This document shows positions 54,971 through 64,000 of a stretch of DNA of 64,000 nt, piece after piece. The position numbers and the translations under genes were made by a program. A model generated the notes under the pieces. The model did not search any database and had not been told where the DNA came from. It worked only from the letters and a program-made list of their open reading frames with translations. Every line of letters starts with the position of its first letter. The stretch's first letter is position 1. The DNA comes from Ornithodoros turicata. Taxonomy: Eukaryota > Arthropoda > Arachnida > Ixodida > Argasidae. Location of the stretch: assembly GCF_037126465.1 (NCBI RefSeq), contig NC_088201.1, forward strand, positions 142,044,376-142,108,375. The letters are read 5' to 3'.

Positions 54971-56263
54971 TTTTAGGCGACAAACGTGTGCGTTCTCGCG
55001 GGAACAACAGCGGCGGTCGGAAGGTGGTTGAAGAGGCTCAATGGCATAGTTGGCGGCAGAGTTCCCAGCTAGGTGGTGGTGGTGGTGGTGGTGGTGGTGA
55101 AAGGGCTTGCCGTTGTCGGCCTCACGTATGTGGGCAACGTCACGACTGACGCCCTGGGGAAATGTGCGTCCTGGGCCGGAGTTCCCAGCTAGGACACAGT
55201 AGGGCCCGACGTATCGGCAAATCAGCTTTTCGCAGAGGCCAGGTTTGCGAATTGGGACCCACAGCCAAACGAGGTCGCCCACTTCGTAATGTACTTGCTT
55301 GTGGTGTTCGTCATAACGGTGCTTTGCCGTGGCCTGCTGCCCGAATGTGCGACACCGGGCAAGTTGGCGGCATTCCTCGGTTCGGGATGTCGCATCGGCC
55401 AAGGTGAGATTGTGGTCGGTGGAAGGATGATACGGGAAGATGGTGTCCACGTTGCAGATAGGATCTCGACCGTAGACCAGACGAGAAGGGGAGAACTGAG
55501 TTGTGGACTGGATGGCGCTATTATAGGCGAACGTGAGGTAGGGCAGCAGGGTGTCCCAATTTGTTTGGTCGGACGACACATAAAGGGACAGCATGTCACC
55601 GAGTGTATGGTTGAACCGTTCAGTAAGACCGTTGGTTTGCGGATGGTATGCGGAGGTTAGATGATGGACGACGGAACATGCCTTGAGAATATCTTGAAGG
55701 AGGTGAGCAAGAAATGGACGGCCACGATCACTGAGGAGGACTCTGGGAGCGCCGTGGTGGAGCAGGAGGCAGTGTATGAAGAAGTTGGCAATCTCGTCGG
55801 AGGAACCTGTTCGAAGCGGAGCGGTCTCGACGTAGCGTGTGAGGTGGTCGATGGCTACGACAACCCACTTGTAGCCAGATGGCGTGGTAGGAAGAGGGCC
55901 GAACAAGTCGATGCCGACGCGATCGAAGGGCGCAAGGGGGGGGGGGGGGGTTGGAGAGGCTGCAGGAGACCGGCTGAGGGGGATGCAGGTGGCTTCCGGC
56001 GTTGGCAGGGAAGACAGGAAGAAACGTATTTGTAGATTGTAGATGCTGGAGTACATTCTGGGCCAGAAATAGCGCTTTCGTACACGGTCGTAGGTTTTAG
56101 AGAATCCCAAGTGACCAGCGGTAGGGTCGTCGTGCAAGCTGTTCAGGATTTGCTGACGGAGCTGCCGTGGCACAGCTAGTAAGAGTCGTTGGTCTTCAGG
56201 ATCGTAGTTACGCTTGTACAAAGTGGCATCCAGCAGCGTGAAGTTCTTACATTTACGCTGCAA
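54971..56263 (-). pseudogene. Gypsy-C integrase with SINE-derived insert
   Basis: One open minus-strand frame. It carries the zinc region (HDDPTAGHLGF, KRYFWPRMYSS), the core GIDLFGPLPTTP, LSDRGRPFLAHLL and HPQTNGLTERFNHT with its catalytic glutamate present, then the C-terminal domain to RLKPYV. A 120-bp SINE-plus-duplication insert at 55059-55193 adds 40 in-frame residues including a nine-His run. A G-run of about 14 bases (55936-55949) encodes a Pro stretch. Coding below 54971 in the same frame is BEL LTR, not gypsy. The frame is shifted relative to RNase H upstream. Confidence 0.9.
55074..55178 (-). mobile_element. Headless SINE insertion with (ACC)n tail and 15-bp TSD
   Basis: Flanked by exact copies of GAGTTCCCAGCTAGG (55059-55073 and 55179-55193). 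On the minus strand the insert runs CGGCCCAGGACGCACATTTC ... CCCTTTCACC followed by eight or so ACC units. It is related to 45656-45770 and shares GGCCCAGGACGC with the Ruka-like SINE. A 15-bp duplication and a simple-repeat tail are the marks of target-primed retroposition. Confidence 0.88.
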
Positions 56264-58230
56264 TTCGCGGTCGGAGGAAGGGGCTGTGCCATCGAGGTGG
56301 CGAATGATCTCTGTGAAGTCGGGATCGTGAAGTTGGTATTCCCGGAGGAGGGGAAGGTCGACAGGTTGCAGAGAGAGAGAGCATTGATTGTTGCGTCACT
56401 TTCTTTTGCGGAAGGAGTCAAGGCTGGCAAAGGGCAGCGAGATAGTGCGTCGGCATCACGGTGCTTACGCCCGGATTTATACCTCACAGTATAGTCGAAC
56501 TGTTGGACACTCAGCACCCAGCGGCCTAAGCGTCCCGACGGGTCCTTGAGAGTAGTCAACCAACATAATGCGTGGAGGTCCGTAAGGATGAGGAAAGGAC
56601 GTCCATAAAGGTAGGGGCGAAATTTCTTGACAGCCTATACGACAGCAAGGCACTCCTTCTCCGTTGTCGAATGGTTTCTCTCAGGCTGTGAAAGTGTCCG
56701 ACTGGCGAAGGCGACAGCGGATTCCATAGGAGCATCGGGTGCGCGTTGAACAAGAACAGCCCCGATGCCCACGTCACTTGCATCTGTATGTAGCTCAGTG
56801 TGCGCAGCTGGGTCGAAGTGAGAAAGGATGGGCGTCGACGTTAAAGCTGTTTTAAAACGGGAAAAGGCAGCCGTGTGCTCAGGAGACCAGGAGAACTTGC
56901 AATTCTGCTTGAGGAGGCACGTGAGCGGAGCGGCAATATCCGCGAAACCTCTGACGAAACGACGAAAGTTAGAGCAGAGACCTATGAAGCTGCGCAAATC
57001 CTAGAGTGTTGTTGGCTGAGGGAATGATGACACAGCCCTGATTTTTTCTGGATCCGATGCGATGCCCGCCCGAGAGACGACGTGGCCCAGCACCTTAATT
57101 TGGTCGTACCCAAGCTTGCATTTTTTGCTGTTAAGTTGTAGGCCAGCCTTTGCGAGGCATTGAAAGATGTCACCGAGTCGCTTGATGTGTTCGGAAAAAG
57201 TGGACGCAAAGACGACAATGTCGTCAAGGTAGCAGAGGCAAATTTTCCAGCCAAGGCCGCGGAGCACAGAGTCCATCACGTATTCAAAAGTGGCTGGGGC
57301 ATTGCACAGTCCAAACGGCATGACGTTGAATTCGAACAGGCCGTCTGGAGTAGTGAAGGCAGTCTTTTCCTTGTCGGCCTCGGCCATGGGGATCTGCCAG
57401 TAGCCGGACCGCAAGTCTAGAGACGAGAAGTGGCTCGCACCACGAAGGGTATCGAGTGCATCATCGATCCGTGGCATGGGATAGACGTCTTTTCTGGTAA
57501 TGCGGTTGATGCGGCGATAGTCGATGCAAAAGCGGATACTCCCGTCTTTCTTCGTGACTAACACGACTGGAGATGCCCACGGACTTGACGAGGGTCGAAT
57601 GATTTGCTTCGAGAGCATTTGATCCACTTCTTTTTCAATCACTGCCCTTTCGGAAGCAGAAACTAGGTACGGCCTCTGCTTCAAAGGGGCAGCATCTCCA
57701 GTGTCAATGCGATGAGTGGTATGTCGTGCGACCCCGAGTGGTGATGTGCCAATGTTAAAAAGGTAGGAGTAGCGTCTTACCACCGCAAGAAGCTGTTGCC
57801 TTTCAGAGGGCTGTAAATGTGGCGACATCATTGAATGAAAGATAGCATCGTATTGCTGAAAAGCCGGGATCGTCGAAGGGGTTGAGGAGTCGTCGGTCGA
57901 ATTCAGGACAGCAATAAGATGAGGAGCATCGTGGAAGTCACATGTTGCAATGAAAGATCCTGTGGGGAGCAAAACGGGACCCTCCGAGATATTGGTGATC
58001 GGGATAACCACTTCCTTGTTTGTTATGGTGCACACACATGAAGGAACAATCAGGCCTTTGGCAGTGAGTAAGCCATTTTGCGGATGAACAATGATATCTG
58101 TCGAGCCGGGCGCGTCCGGGCCGGCGTTGAGGGAAACGAAGACGGTGGAGCGGGACGGGATGCATATGTCACAAAAGGCGTGTAGTTTGTGGGGCAGGAG
58201 GCTGACGTGCTGATCGTCATAGCACGGCAT
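56176..58230 (-). pseudogene. Gypsy-C reverse transcriptase and RNase H
   Basis: RT at 57001-58230 shows SSPWASPVVLVTKKDGSIRF, CIDYRRINRITRKDVYPMP, SLDLRSGYWQIPM and the catalytic CYLDDIVVFAS. A TAG (about 57001) interrupts it after the thumb. RNase H at 56635-56997 has [13 protein letters not shown], then a second stop (plus-strand CTATAC at 56635) where this family usually has tryptophan. The tether region continues at 56176-56559 ([29 protein letters not shown]). Defects are mostly single stops and one frameshift. Confidence 0.9.
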
Positions 58231-58245
58231 ACCAGAAAGAGATAA

Positions 58246-58668
58246 TTATTCGGCAGAACAGTCGATCAGTGCCCCATGGTCTCCGAGAAAGTCCCAACCA
58301 AATATGACATCATGCGGGCAGCAAGGAAGAACGACGAACTGAACTGGATACCAGGCTCCTTCGATGACGACACGTACGGTGCATATGCCGGTAGGGGAGA
58401 GAGTTGTGGCTGCAGCACTCCGAAGTGCAGGTCCATCATATGGAGTTGTCACTTTGCGCAGTTTCTTACAAATCGCATTACTTATTACAGATGTGGTGGC
58501 ACCAGTGTCGACGAGAGCATGGAGCCTGAGGCCATCAATGACAATGAGGATGAGGTTTCGGGGAGGATTTTGAGTCATGACCCGTTTCGCAGTTCGCCCT
58601 CCTCGGACCGCGGCTATTGGTTTCCCTCTTGCATCGGTGACCGACTGCGGTTGCGAGGCGGCGGCCAT
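58246..58668 (-). CDS. Gypsy-C protease
   Basis: A retropepsin-like frame of about 140 codons with HALVDTGATTSVIS as the active site and VIFGWDFLGDHGALIDC as the C-terminal hydrophobic-hydrophobic-Gly strand. It overlaps the gag frame at its 5' end and is separated from RT by a stop, so it belonged to a gag-pol polyprotein made by frameshifting or is itself shifted. Confidence 0.85.
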   Translation of the reverse strand: MAAASQPQSVTDARGKPIAAVRGGRTAKRVMTQNPPRNLILIVIDGLRLHALVDTGATTSVISNAICKKLRKVTTPYDGPALRSAAATTLSPTGICTVRVVIEGAWYPVQFVVLPCCPHDVIFGWDFLGDHGALIDCSAE

Positions 58669-59790
58669 GTGTCTCGAAACCGTGGTGACGGGGATCGTGA
58701 TCGACGACCGTTGTGTGACATTGGACGGTCTCCGTAGCCAGTGCGAAGGGACACGTCAGGCCAGTCGTAAAACGTAGGGCGGGTCCGGGGTCCTGAGGCG
58801 CTGTATGAACTGGATCCCCTTGAATCATACTCGAAGTCCCTGCGTCGGCGGCGACAGTCACGGGCAATATGACCTCGGATGCCGCAGTAAAAACACGTAC
58901 GTGATTCTCTGCGCGGGGGCAAGTACGGCTGCTCTTGATGAAGTACGTAAGGGCTCCTCTGAGGATACAGAACAGTTACAGGGGCGACGGCTTCGTAGTC
59001 CGATGCTGGAGGCGCTGGAACGTTATATGCAGGAACTGTGCGAACCACGTCGGCATAGGTGCGATGCATCGGCTGGACGGGGTGCAACGGGCGTGTGTGA
59101 GTCACGTCCGCACTGGTTGGCGCTGTTACAAAGTCCTGCCTGGGCGTTACTGAGACCGCGCAGAGCGCGGCGGACACTTCCTGTTGCACAAGCGCATGCA
59201 GATTATCAGGAGATGGTGAAGACACTTGGCACGTTGAGCTCAGCCGGGCTAGTTCTTCCCTTACAATCTGTCTAACAAGTGCCCGTACAGCTTCACTATC
59301 CGATGTGTCTAAAGTAATGGCTGAAGCAATCGGCAGCGACTGGGAAGGAATTCTCAAATTTTTTGCATCGTGAAGTTGCTGGCATGCAGCAACAACATCA
59401 TGAACAGTTGAGGGTGACCTTAGTACAAGCAGATGAAATGCATCCGGCGCGATCCCTTTCAGGATGCGCTTGATCTTGGCCTCTTCTGACATCGTCGGAT
59501 CTGCACGGTTGCACTGGGACAGGATGTCTTAAGAGTAAAAAGTAAAGGTCTCGTCGGCCAATTGTGTCCTCTGGGTCAGCCTGTGCTCGGCGTCGGCTTT
59601 CCGGAGTGCAGGTCGTCCAAACAAATCAACAGCACGCGAGCGAAATACTGACCAGGAGTTGATTTTCGTTTCATGATTGACAAACCAAGTTTTCGCAAGG
59701 TCCGTCAGGTAAAACGCCACATTGTTGAGCTTGCAGCTGTCATCCCAGCTATTAAAGGGACCGAAAAGTGAAAAATAACCCCCATATTTT
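58614..59790 (-). pseudogene. Gypsy-C gag, 5'-truncated
   Basis: Two in-line frames separated by a stop near 59530. The upstream part has WDDSCKLNNVAFYLTDLAKTWFVNHE and FRSRAVDLFGRPALRKADAE, the capsid region. The downstream part (58614-59492) has ILKGIAPDAFHLL and a CCHC knuckle CFYCGIRGHIARDC, followed by an Arg/Ser-rich tail. Similarity to gag fades at about 59790 and the 5' LTR is not found, so this copy lost its 5' end. Confidence 0.88.
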
Positions 59791-60259
59791 TGCCCACTGT
59801 CGTGCACAACACAATTGTTTGATAAGACAAAGAAAGTATTACTTCTCAATTCGGCATATTTTTTACGTATAAATATTTTGAACATTGCCGGATCATGGAC
59901 GGTGCTGCCAACAAACGGCGAAAAAGATAAACTTGGGTTTCGGCGGTATCCGGTCCAGGGCTCCCAGGGATTGGTCAATCCTTACCACGTGAGAGCTAAT
60001 TTTATAGAGAACAAAGTTGACGCACAGGATCTTACAGCTAAACGACATTTTAAAAATGACGCTCACTTCCATAGTTTCTACGTTAATAAAGCATTCAGCT
60101 ACTTCGCCGCTACGGGCTACGATCCACCGCGCCATCTGCAAGGCCGTCTGTGTTATCGCGTTTATTGTTTACGTCGTGGGTGGTCATGTTGGTCGCGCGA
60201 AATAGTAAGTGGAAGTGGATGTTCGTGGCTGCTGTGTCACGTGTTCAGGATACCTACAT
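59791..60259. other. No feature recognised
   Basis: Unassigned; may be flank or leader of the THAP remnant that follows. Confidence 0.35.
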
Positions 60260-60488
60260 ATGCCTGGTGTAGTTTTGGTGTTCGGGGATGCAAAAATCAT
60301 GTTCGTTCATCTTCGTTTTCTGCCACAAGAGGAGAGAGCGCGAAAACGAATGTGGTTCGAAACACTCGGCTATTTGATGCAGCAGTCGTGGCGTGTGTGC
60401 TGAGCTTATTTTGTTGCCGATGACTACGAAGAAGATGCTGTAGACGGCGAATTGCGAAGGCGTCCGAAGCAAACTGCCGTTCAATAAC
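60260..60488 (+). pseudogene. Degenerate THAP zinc-finger domain
   Basis: Pieces of a THAP DNA-binding domain appear in adjacent frames. MPG at 60260 is followed, in another frame, by CSFGVRGCKNHVRSSS. Then FLPQEERARKRMWFETLG and SWRVC lie back in the first frame, a TGA follows, and YFVADDYEED and RRRPKQTAV come after it in frame. The order (C..C, basic Phe/Pro segment, W, RVC, F, AV) fits THAP. At least two frameshifts and one stop disable it. THAP domains head P-element-like transposases and some host regulators; no transposase part is visible downstream. Confidence 0.55.
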
Positions 60489-63068
60489 CAGTGATTTTGC
60501 TTCACCGAGGTGACGAGTTCAACACATCTCTTAGGTATTTACAGGCGCCACACATGTATAAATTATAATATAACGATGACGTATTCCATTTAACTTCTGT
60601 TATCCTACTTGTCCCGCACTCAATATTGTCAACATCAACAAATTTAATTTTAGGGGCCTTCCAGTGTTGAAGTGACGCCTACTACTACTGACGCCTACTA
60701 CTACTAGTGACGACTACTACGTGTTGTGTGATCCAGGCACGCAAAGTCCAGATATGGAAGCAGTAGATTTGTTAGGTGTTGCAGACTTTGTGACATTTAT
60801 GGAGTCTTTGGACAGGTGCAGAACATTAGTACGACGTCAACAGTAGGAGAAGAAACCGATGAGAACTGCTACCTTGTTTGAATGGTAGAAGAATACTTCC
60901 TATGTGAAGAGGTGTAGTTATGACTAAGGAACGCTAATTAATTTTCTAGAGATGCATCCTCTACACTTGAATGACCATTGAAACAGTGAAAGTTCATTGT
61001 ATTTTAAGCCCCACTACTGGAATTGTTCAGTTTGTGTCACTGCTGCAGTGAGCCATGGTGGAAGGTTACCACATCACATTTTGTCCTAAATTTGTAGAGT
61101 TCCCCTATCTCAGACGCAACCATCATTTTTCTTTATTGCTCTCCCGATCCTATCTTCTCAGAGATTAATGTGGTTCTCCATGCATGGCACGGGCAATGCC
61201 TTTTCTACTCATGCTTTCAGGTTCTTGTTCTGTTGAATAAATCTTCACTTGAGAGTTTGCAGCCATCACGCTGTCTACTGTGTTTGCCTCTATCTATCTT
61301 GATGTGCCATAACGGTATAGCACATCAACATGCCAATAACCTACCAACAACAACCAAACAACGTTGCCTAGTCCTACTTTTTGATGGAAACTACACGATG
61401 TGGTAACACATATATATAATTTTAGTCGACAGAGATTGGCTGTTTTTGTACAACCTTCATTGTACTTTTCTTTCGTCTCACTTAGCATGCATGAAGAAAA
61501 GTTTTTATCTTCATCAAGATGACAGGTCACTGTTGGATCTGCAGCATTATTGTCCCTGTAATCTTTTAACCAACAGAGAATACAAAAGTGCACAAATGAT
61601 AAAATATAACTAGCTTGTTAAATTCAAAAGGGAAAGACGAAACTGTTTATACTTATCTTGTTTATTTTGTTGCAGGTTTTACAACTCTATCAAGTACGTC
61701 AAAACATCAGAGGGCAGGAAGTCCTACTCTGTTTCCTAAATCCCTGGACAATAAAAAAGAGAGATATAGTTTGAGTTGTGACAAAATGTTGCTTCTGCTC
61801 TTATATTATATTTCAATTAAATGTTACGATGCATTTGTAGTGTACACTGAAGCCAGTTTCAATTTGCAGGGCTGTCAAAAGTACTTTACAAAAGTACATC
61901 TCAATTACAGTAACGGATAACTTATGCTATAAATTATTTAGCCATTTTGGAGTACTATGCACACCAATGGTGCATGGTTAACTTTCAACCGAGATCAAGG
62001 GTTAATAATACTTGAAGTCAGCCCTCAAGTCCTCGTTTACAAATGTTAGTTGGTGACATGATAATGAATCATTTACAAGTACTCCGTTTAGCAAAACAGA
62101 GTTAATTAAGTGTTAAATCCCAATCTTCGTTCAAATATTAATTGACATTTGGAAACCTAGTCAGTAAGTATGCTAAAAGGTTATGAACACAGTTCAGCTG
62201 AATGACACTGATGAAAATTATCTTTCTTACTCCTCACATATACAATTGAGACACGAGTATAACCTACAAATACATCTATGCCCACAGGTTACTTAACCCT
62301 CCAGGAACAAACTAGTAATTATAATATGCTGTGACAGCAAAGAAAAAGCAATGAGCAAAACTTGCAGCAAACAAGAAATGAAAGTATGCTGACATCAACA
62401 TTTCTGTCAGCGCACTGATGGGAAAGCATCCCTAACAGCATGCATGACGCAGATCGAGATCCAGTGGAGTACTTTTTATTGTATTTTCCTAGGAGCACCC
62501 CATATCCATCTTGTGAATGACCGACAGGTGGTATAACGGAAGTTCCTGCAGAAATAGGGGTTTTCCGTCCAGTTTGTCGTTCAAGTAGCGGGTAAAGACC
62601 ACAAGGCGCAGCCGTGTATGTTGCCATGCTCTTCGGTTTCTCGGATGTATGTAAAAGACACTTGCAGTACTTCGGTGTCAAGGCACAGTATTTCGAAATA
62701 TTCGTTAGCACCAGCCCCAGGGAAGAGGCAGCGCCCAGCAGAGGAAGGAGGGTTAGTCGGCCGACGCTATGTAGCGCGCCGCCTACGGTTAGGATTTCGC
62801 GGTAACATTCAGTTTCGCAGTGACAACAGTGCTTTCAGCCAGAATATTTTGTGTGGTGGTTCCTGGAGGACCGCTTTCTGGATGGAGCCAAGGTCTGTGC
62901 TACATTTCGTTGTCTTTTATTGCTTTTTTAAGTACCTGTCCTCTACTACTATATAAATCCTATACTCACGTATGTCAGTAAGCCGAAGCCATTTGCAGCT
63001 TGTGGATGGCAGGTTAATGATCAATTCGATAATGCACATTTTCTGGCCCAAGTGACAGTGTAAGATAG
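60489..63068. other. No gene recognised
   Basis: AT-rich. 60675-60725 has a short CGCCTACTACTACT direct repeat. Open frames near 61170, 61615 and 62614 have no domain or splice support. Confidence 0.35.
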
Positions 63069-63272
63069 TGCCACGAATCATCATCGCGAAACTTCCAGGG
63101 CAGGCACGAAACGGTACATCTCATCCCGGCGCATGCTGAAGAAGCAGCAAGACGCTTCCAGACACATCGCCTGCTCTCTGGCAAACGCACGTGCTGTTTC
63201 TAGACTTTTCGGCGCGACGCTTAAATGCTTGTGCGCCCCAAGCTGGAGCATTGATTCTTTGGACTCAGTTGT

Positions 63273-63371
63273 GTTCAGAGAGCTATAACTCTTGCGTTTT
63301 TGCTACCAAGTAGTTTAATAAACCGTTTGTTGTTTATTCGACGACTCGCCGGCCCATTTCGCTTCGTGACA
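63273..63371 (+). repeat. Gypsy-D 5' LTR, truncated
   Basis: LTR 3' portion with AATAAA-like TTTAATAAACC and terminal CTTCGTGACA, followed by a primer-binding site starting TGGTGGAGGTGCGGGG at 63376. Its 5' part is replaced by the inverted gag copy. Confidence 0.6.
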
Positions 63372-63393
63372 TTTCTGGTGGAGGTGCGGGGCA

Positions 63394-63627
63394 ATGCCTG
63401 CTCAACGGCCTGGAAGAACAGAAACAACTGAGACCAAAGAATCAATGCTCCAGCTTGGAGCGCACAAGCATTTAAGCGTCGCGCCGAAAAGTCTAGAAAC
63501 AGCACGTGCGTTTGCCAGAGAGCAGGCGATGTGTCTGGAAGCTTCTTGCTTCTTCTTCAGCATGCGCCGGGATTAGATGTACCGTTTCGTGCCTGCCCTA
63601 GAAGCTTCGCGATGATGATTCGTGGCA
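63394..63627 (+). pseudogene. Gypsy-D gag N terminus
   Basis: ATG directly after the primer site; MPAQRPGRTETTETKESM and following residues to a stop at 63576, with homology as DNA continuing to 63627. No known domain in this short piece; assignment rests on position between primer site and RT. Confidence 0.55.
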
Positions 63628-63649
63628 TTGGCCGAAAGGCATAACCTGC

Positions 63650-64000
63650 CTTCGTCACTCCGGATGGACTTTACGAATTCAAGGTTATGCCTTTCGGCCT
63701 TTGCACAGCACCAGCGACGTTCCAGCGTGTTATGGATACAGTTCTCGCCGGGTTGAAGTGGCAAACCTGCCTGGTGTACCTCGACGATGTTGTCGTCTTC
63801 GCAAGAACATTCGAAGAACACGTTGAACGGCTAAAGCAAGTCCTCGAGGCTATCAGAACTGCAGGGCTGACGTTGAAGCCTCAGAAGTGTCGATTCGGCT
63901 ACGAGGAACTCATATTTCTCGGCCATCTCGTGAGCAGCGACGGCGTACGCCCCGACCCCGAGAAGACGGCGGCCATCGCAAATTACCGTGCTCCTTCTAA
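63650..64000 (+). CDS. Gypsy-D reverse transcriptase, runs off window
   Basis: Open frame in the RT palm: TPDGLYEFKVMPFGLCTAPA, the catalytic CLVYLDDVVVFAR, then RFGYEELIFLGHLVSSDGV and DPEKTAAI. About 115 codons are visible and they continue beyond 64000. The N-terminal RT, protease and rest of gag are missing, deleted at the junction with an inverted piece at 63630-63647. Confidence 0.92.

Larger units (their letters stand above)
63069..63627. repeat. 204-bp inverted repeat around a gypsy-D LTR/gag start
   Basis: Arms 63069-63272 and 63424-63627 are inverted copies with few mismatches (mirrored positions sum to 126696). The right arm is gag coding, so the left arm is the derived, inverted copy. 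The 151-bp loop holds the LTR end, primer site and gag ATG. Confidence 0.8.

Noticed and set aside
55075..55100. Poly-histidine stretch as vector tag contamination
   Set aside because: It is the (ACC)n tail of a SINE with its own target duplication; no vector sequence surrounds it.
1..64000. CRISPR arrays, bacterial insertion sequences or endogenous RNA-virus copies
   Set aside because: No regular short repeats with spacers, no bacterial-type coding density, and no RNA-virus replicase or nucleoprotein motifs seen. All RT-bearing segments fit gypsy, BEL/Pao, copia or Penelope elements.

Overview
This is eukaryotic, repeat-saturated DNA, most likely from a tick (Ixodida). A Ruka-like tRNA-derived SINE lies at 42843-42985. 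Three Ty3/gypsy fragments or elements, a BEL/Pao, a Ty1/copia and a Penelope-like element are present, along with many MITEs with intact target-site duplications (TSDs). The few host-like exons are short, with GT/AG introns and AATAAA signals. There are no operons or bacterial signals. The species cannot be named from the sequence.

Layout. 1-2.3 kb: a hAT-type MITE. 2.3-8.1 kb: a decayed gypsy (A) split by a second, full-length gypsy (B) with matching 155-bp LTRs and a 4-bp TSD. 8.1-13.5 kb: foldback MITEs, a second hAT MITE and one cysteine-rich terminal exon. 13.5-18.6 kb: a copia element on the minus strand, interrupted by a MITE and with one LTR cut to 15 bp. 18.6-23.7 kb: mostly blank, plus a Penelope-like reverse transcriptase remnant. 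23.7-34.1 kb: a 10.3-kb near-perfect palindrome with 5.2-kb and 4.9-kb arms, bounded by a candidate 4-bp TSD. This is the most striking object in the window. 34-38.7 kb: blank DNA, a possible promoter and another foldback MITE.

38.7-45.1 kb holds two divergent genes of multicopy animal families: a broken zinc-finger/transposase-like gene on the minus strand and a spliced gene end on the plus strand. 45-48.7 kb has SINE pieces, a third hAT MITE and a possible terminal exon. 48.9-59.8 kb is a third gypsy (C, minus strand), split by a nearly intact BEL/Pao element with a 5-bp TSD and carrying an in-frame SINE in pol. 60.3 kb has a broken THAP domain. 63-64 kb is a rearranged gypsy (D) running off the window.

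No part forms a cooperating host pathway. The window is best read as layered transposon insertions: B in A, BEL in C, SINE in C, MITE in copia, and a piggyBac-type MITE in one palindrome arm only. Several retroelement frames break by small indels although their LTRs look identical or nearly so, so some breaks could be assembly indels.
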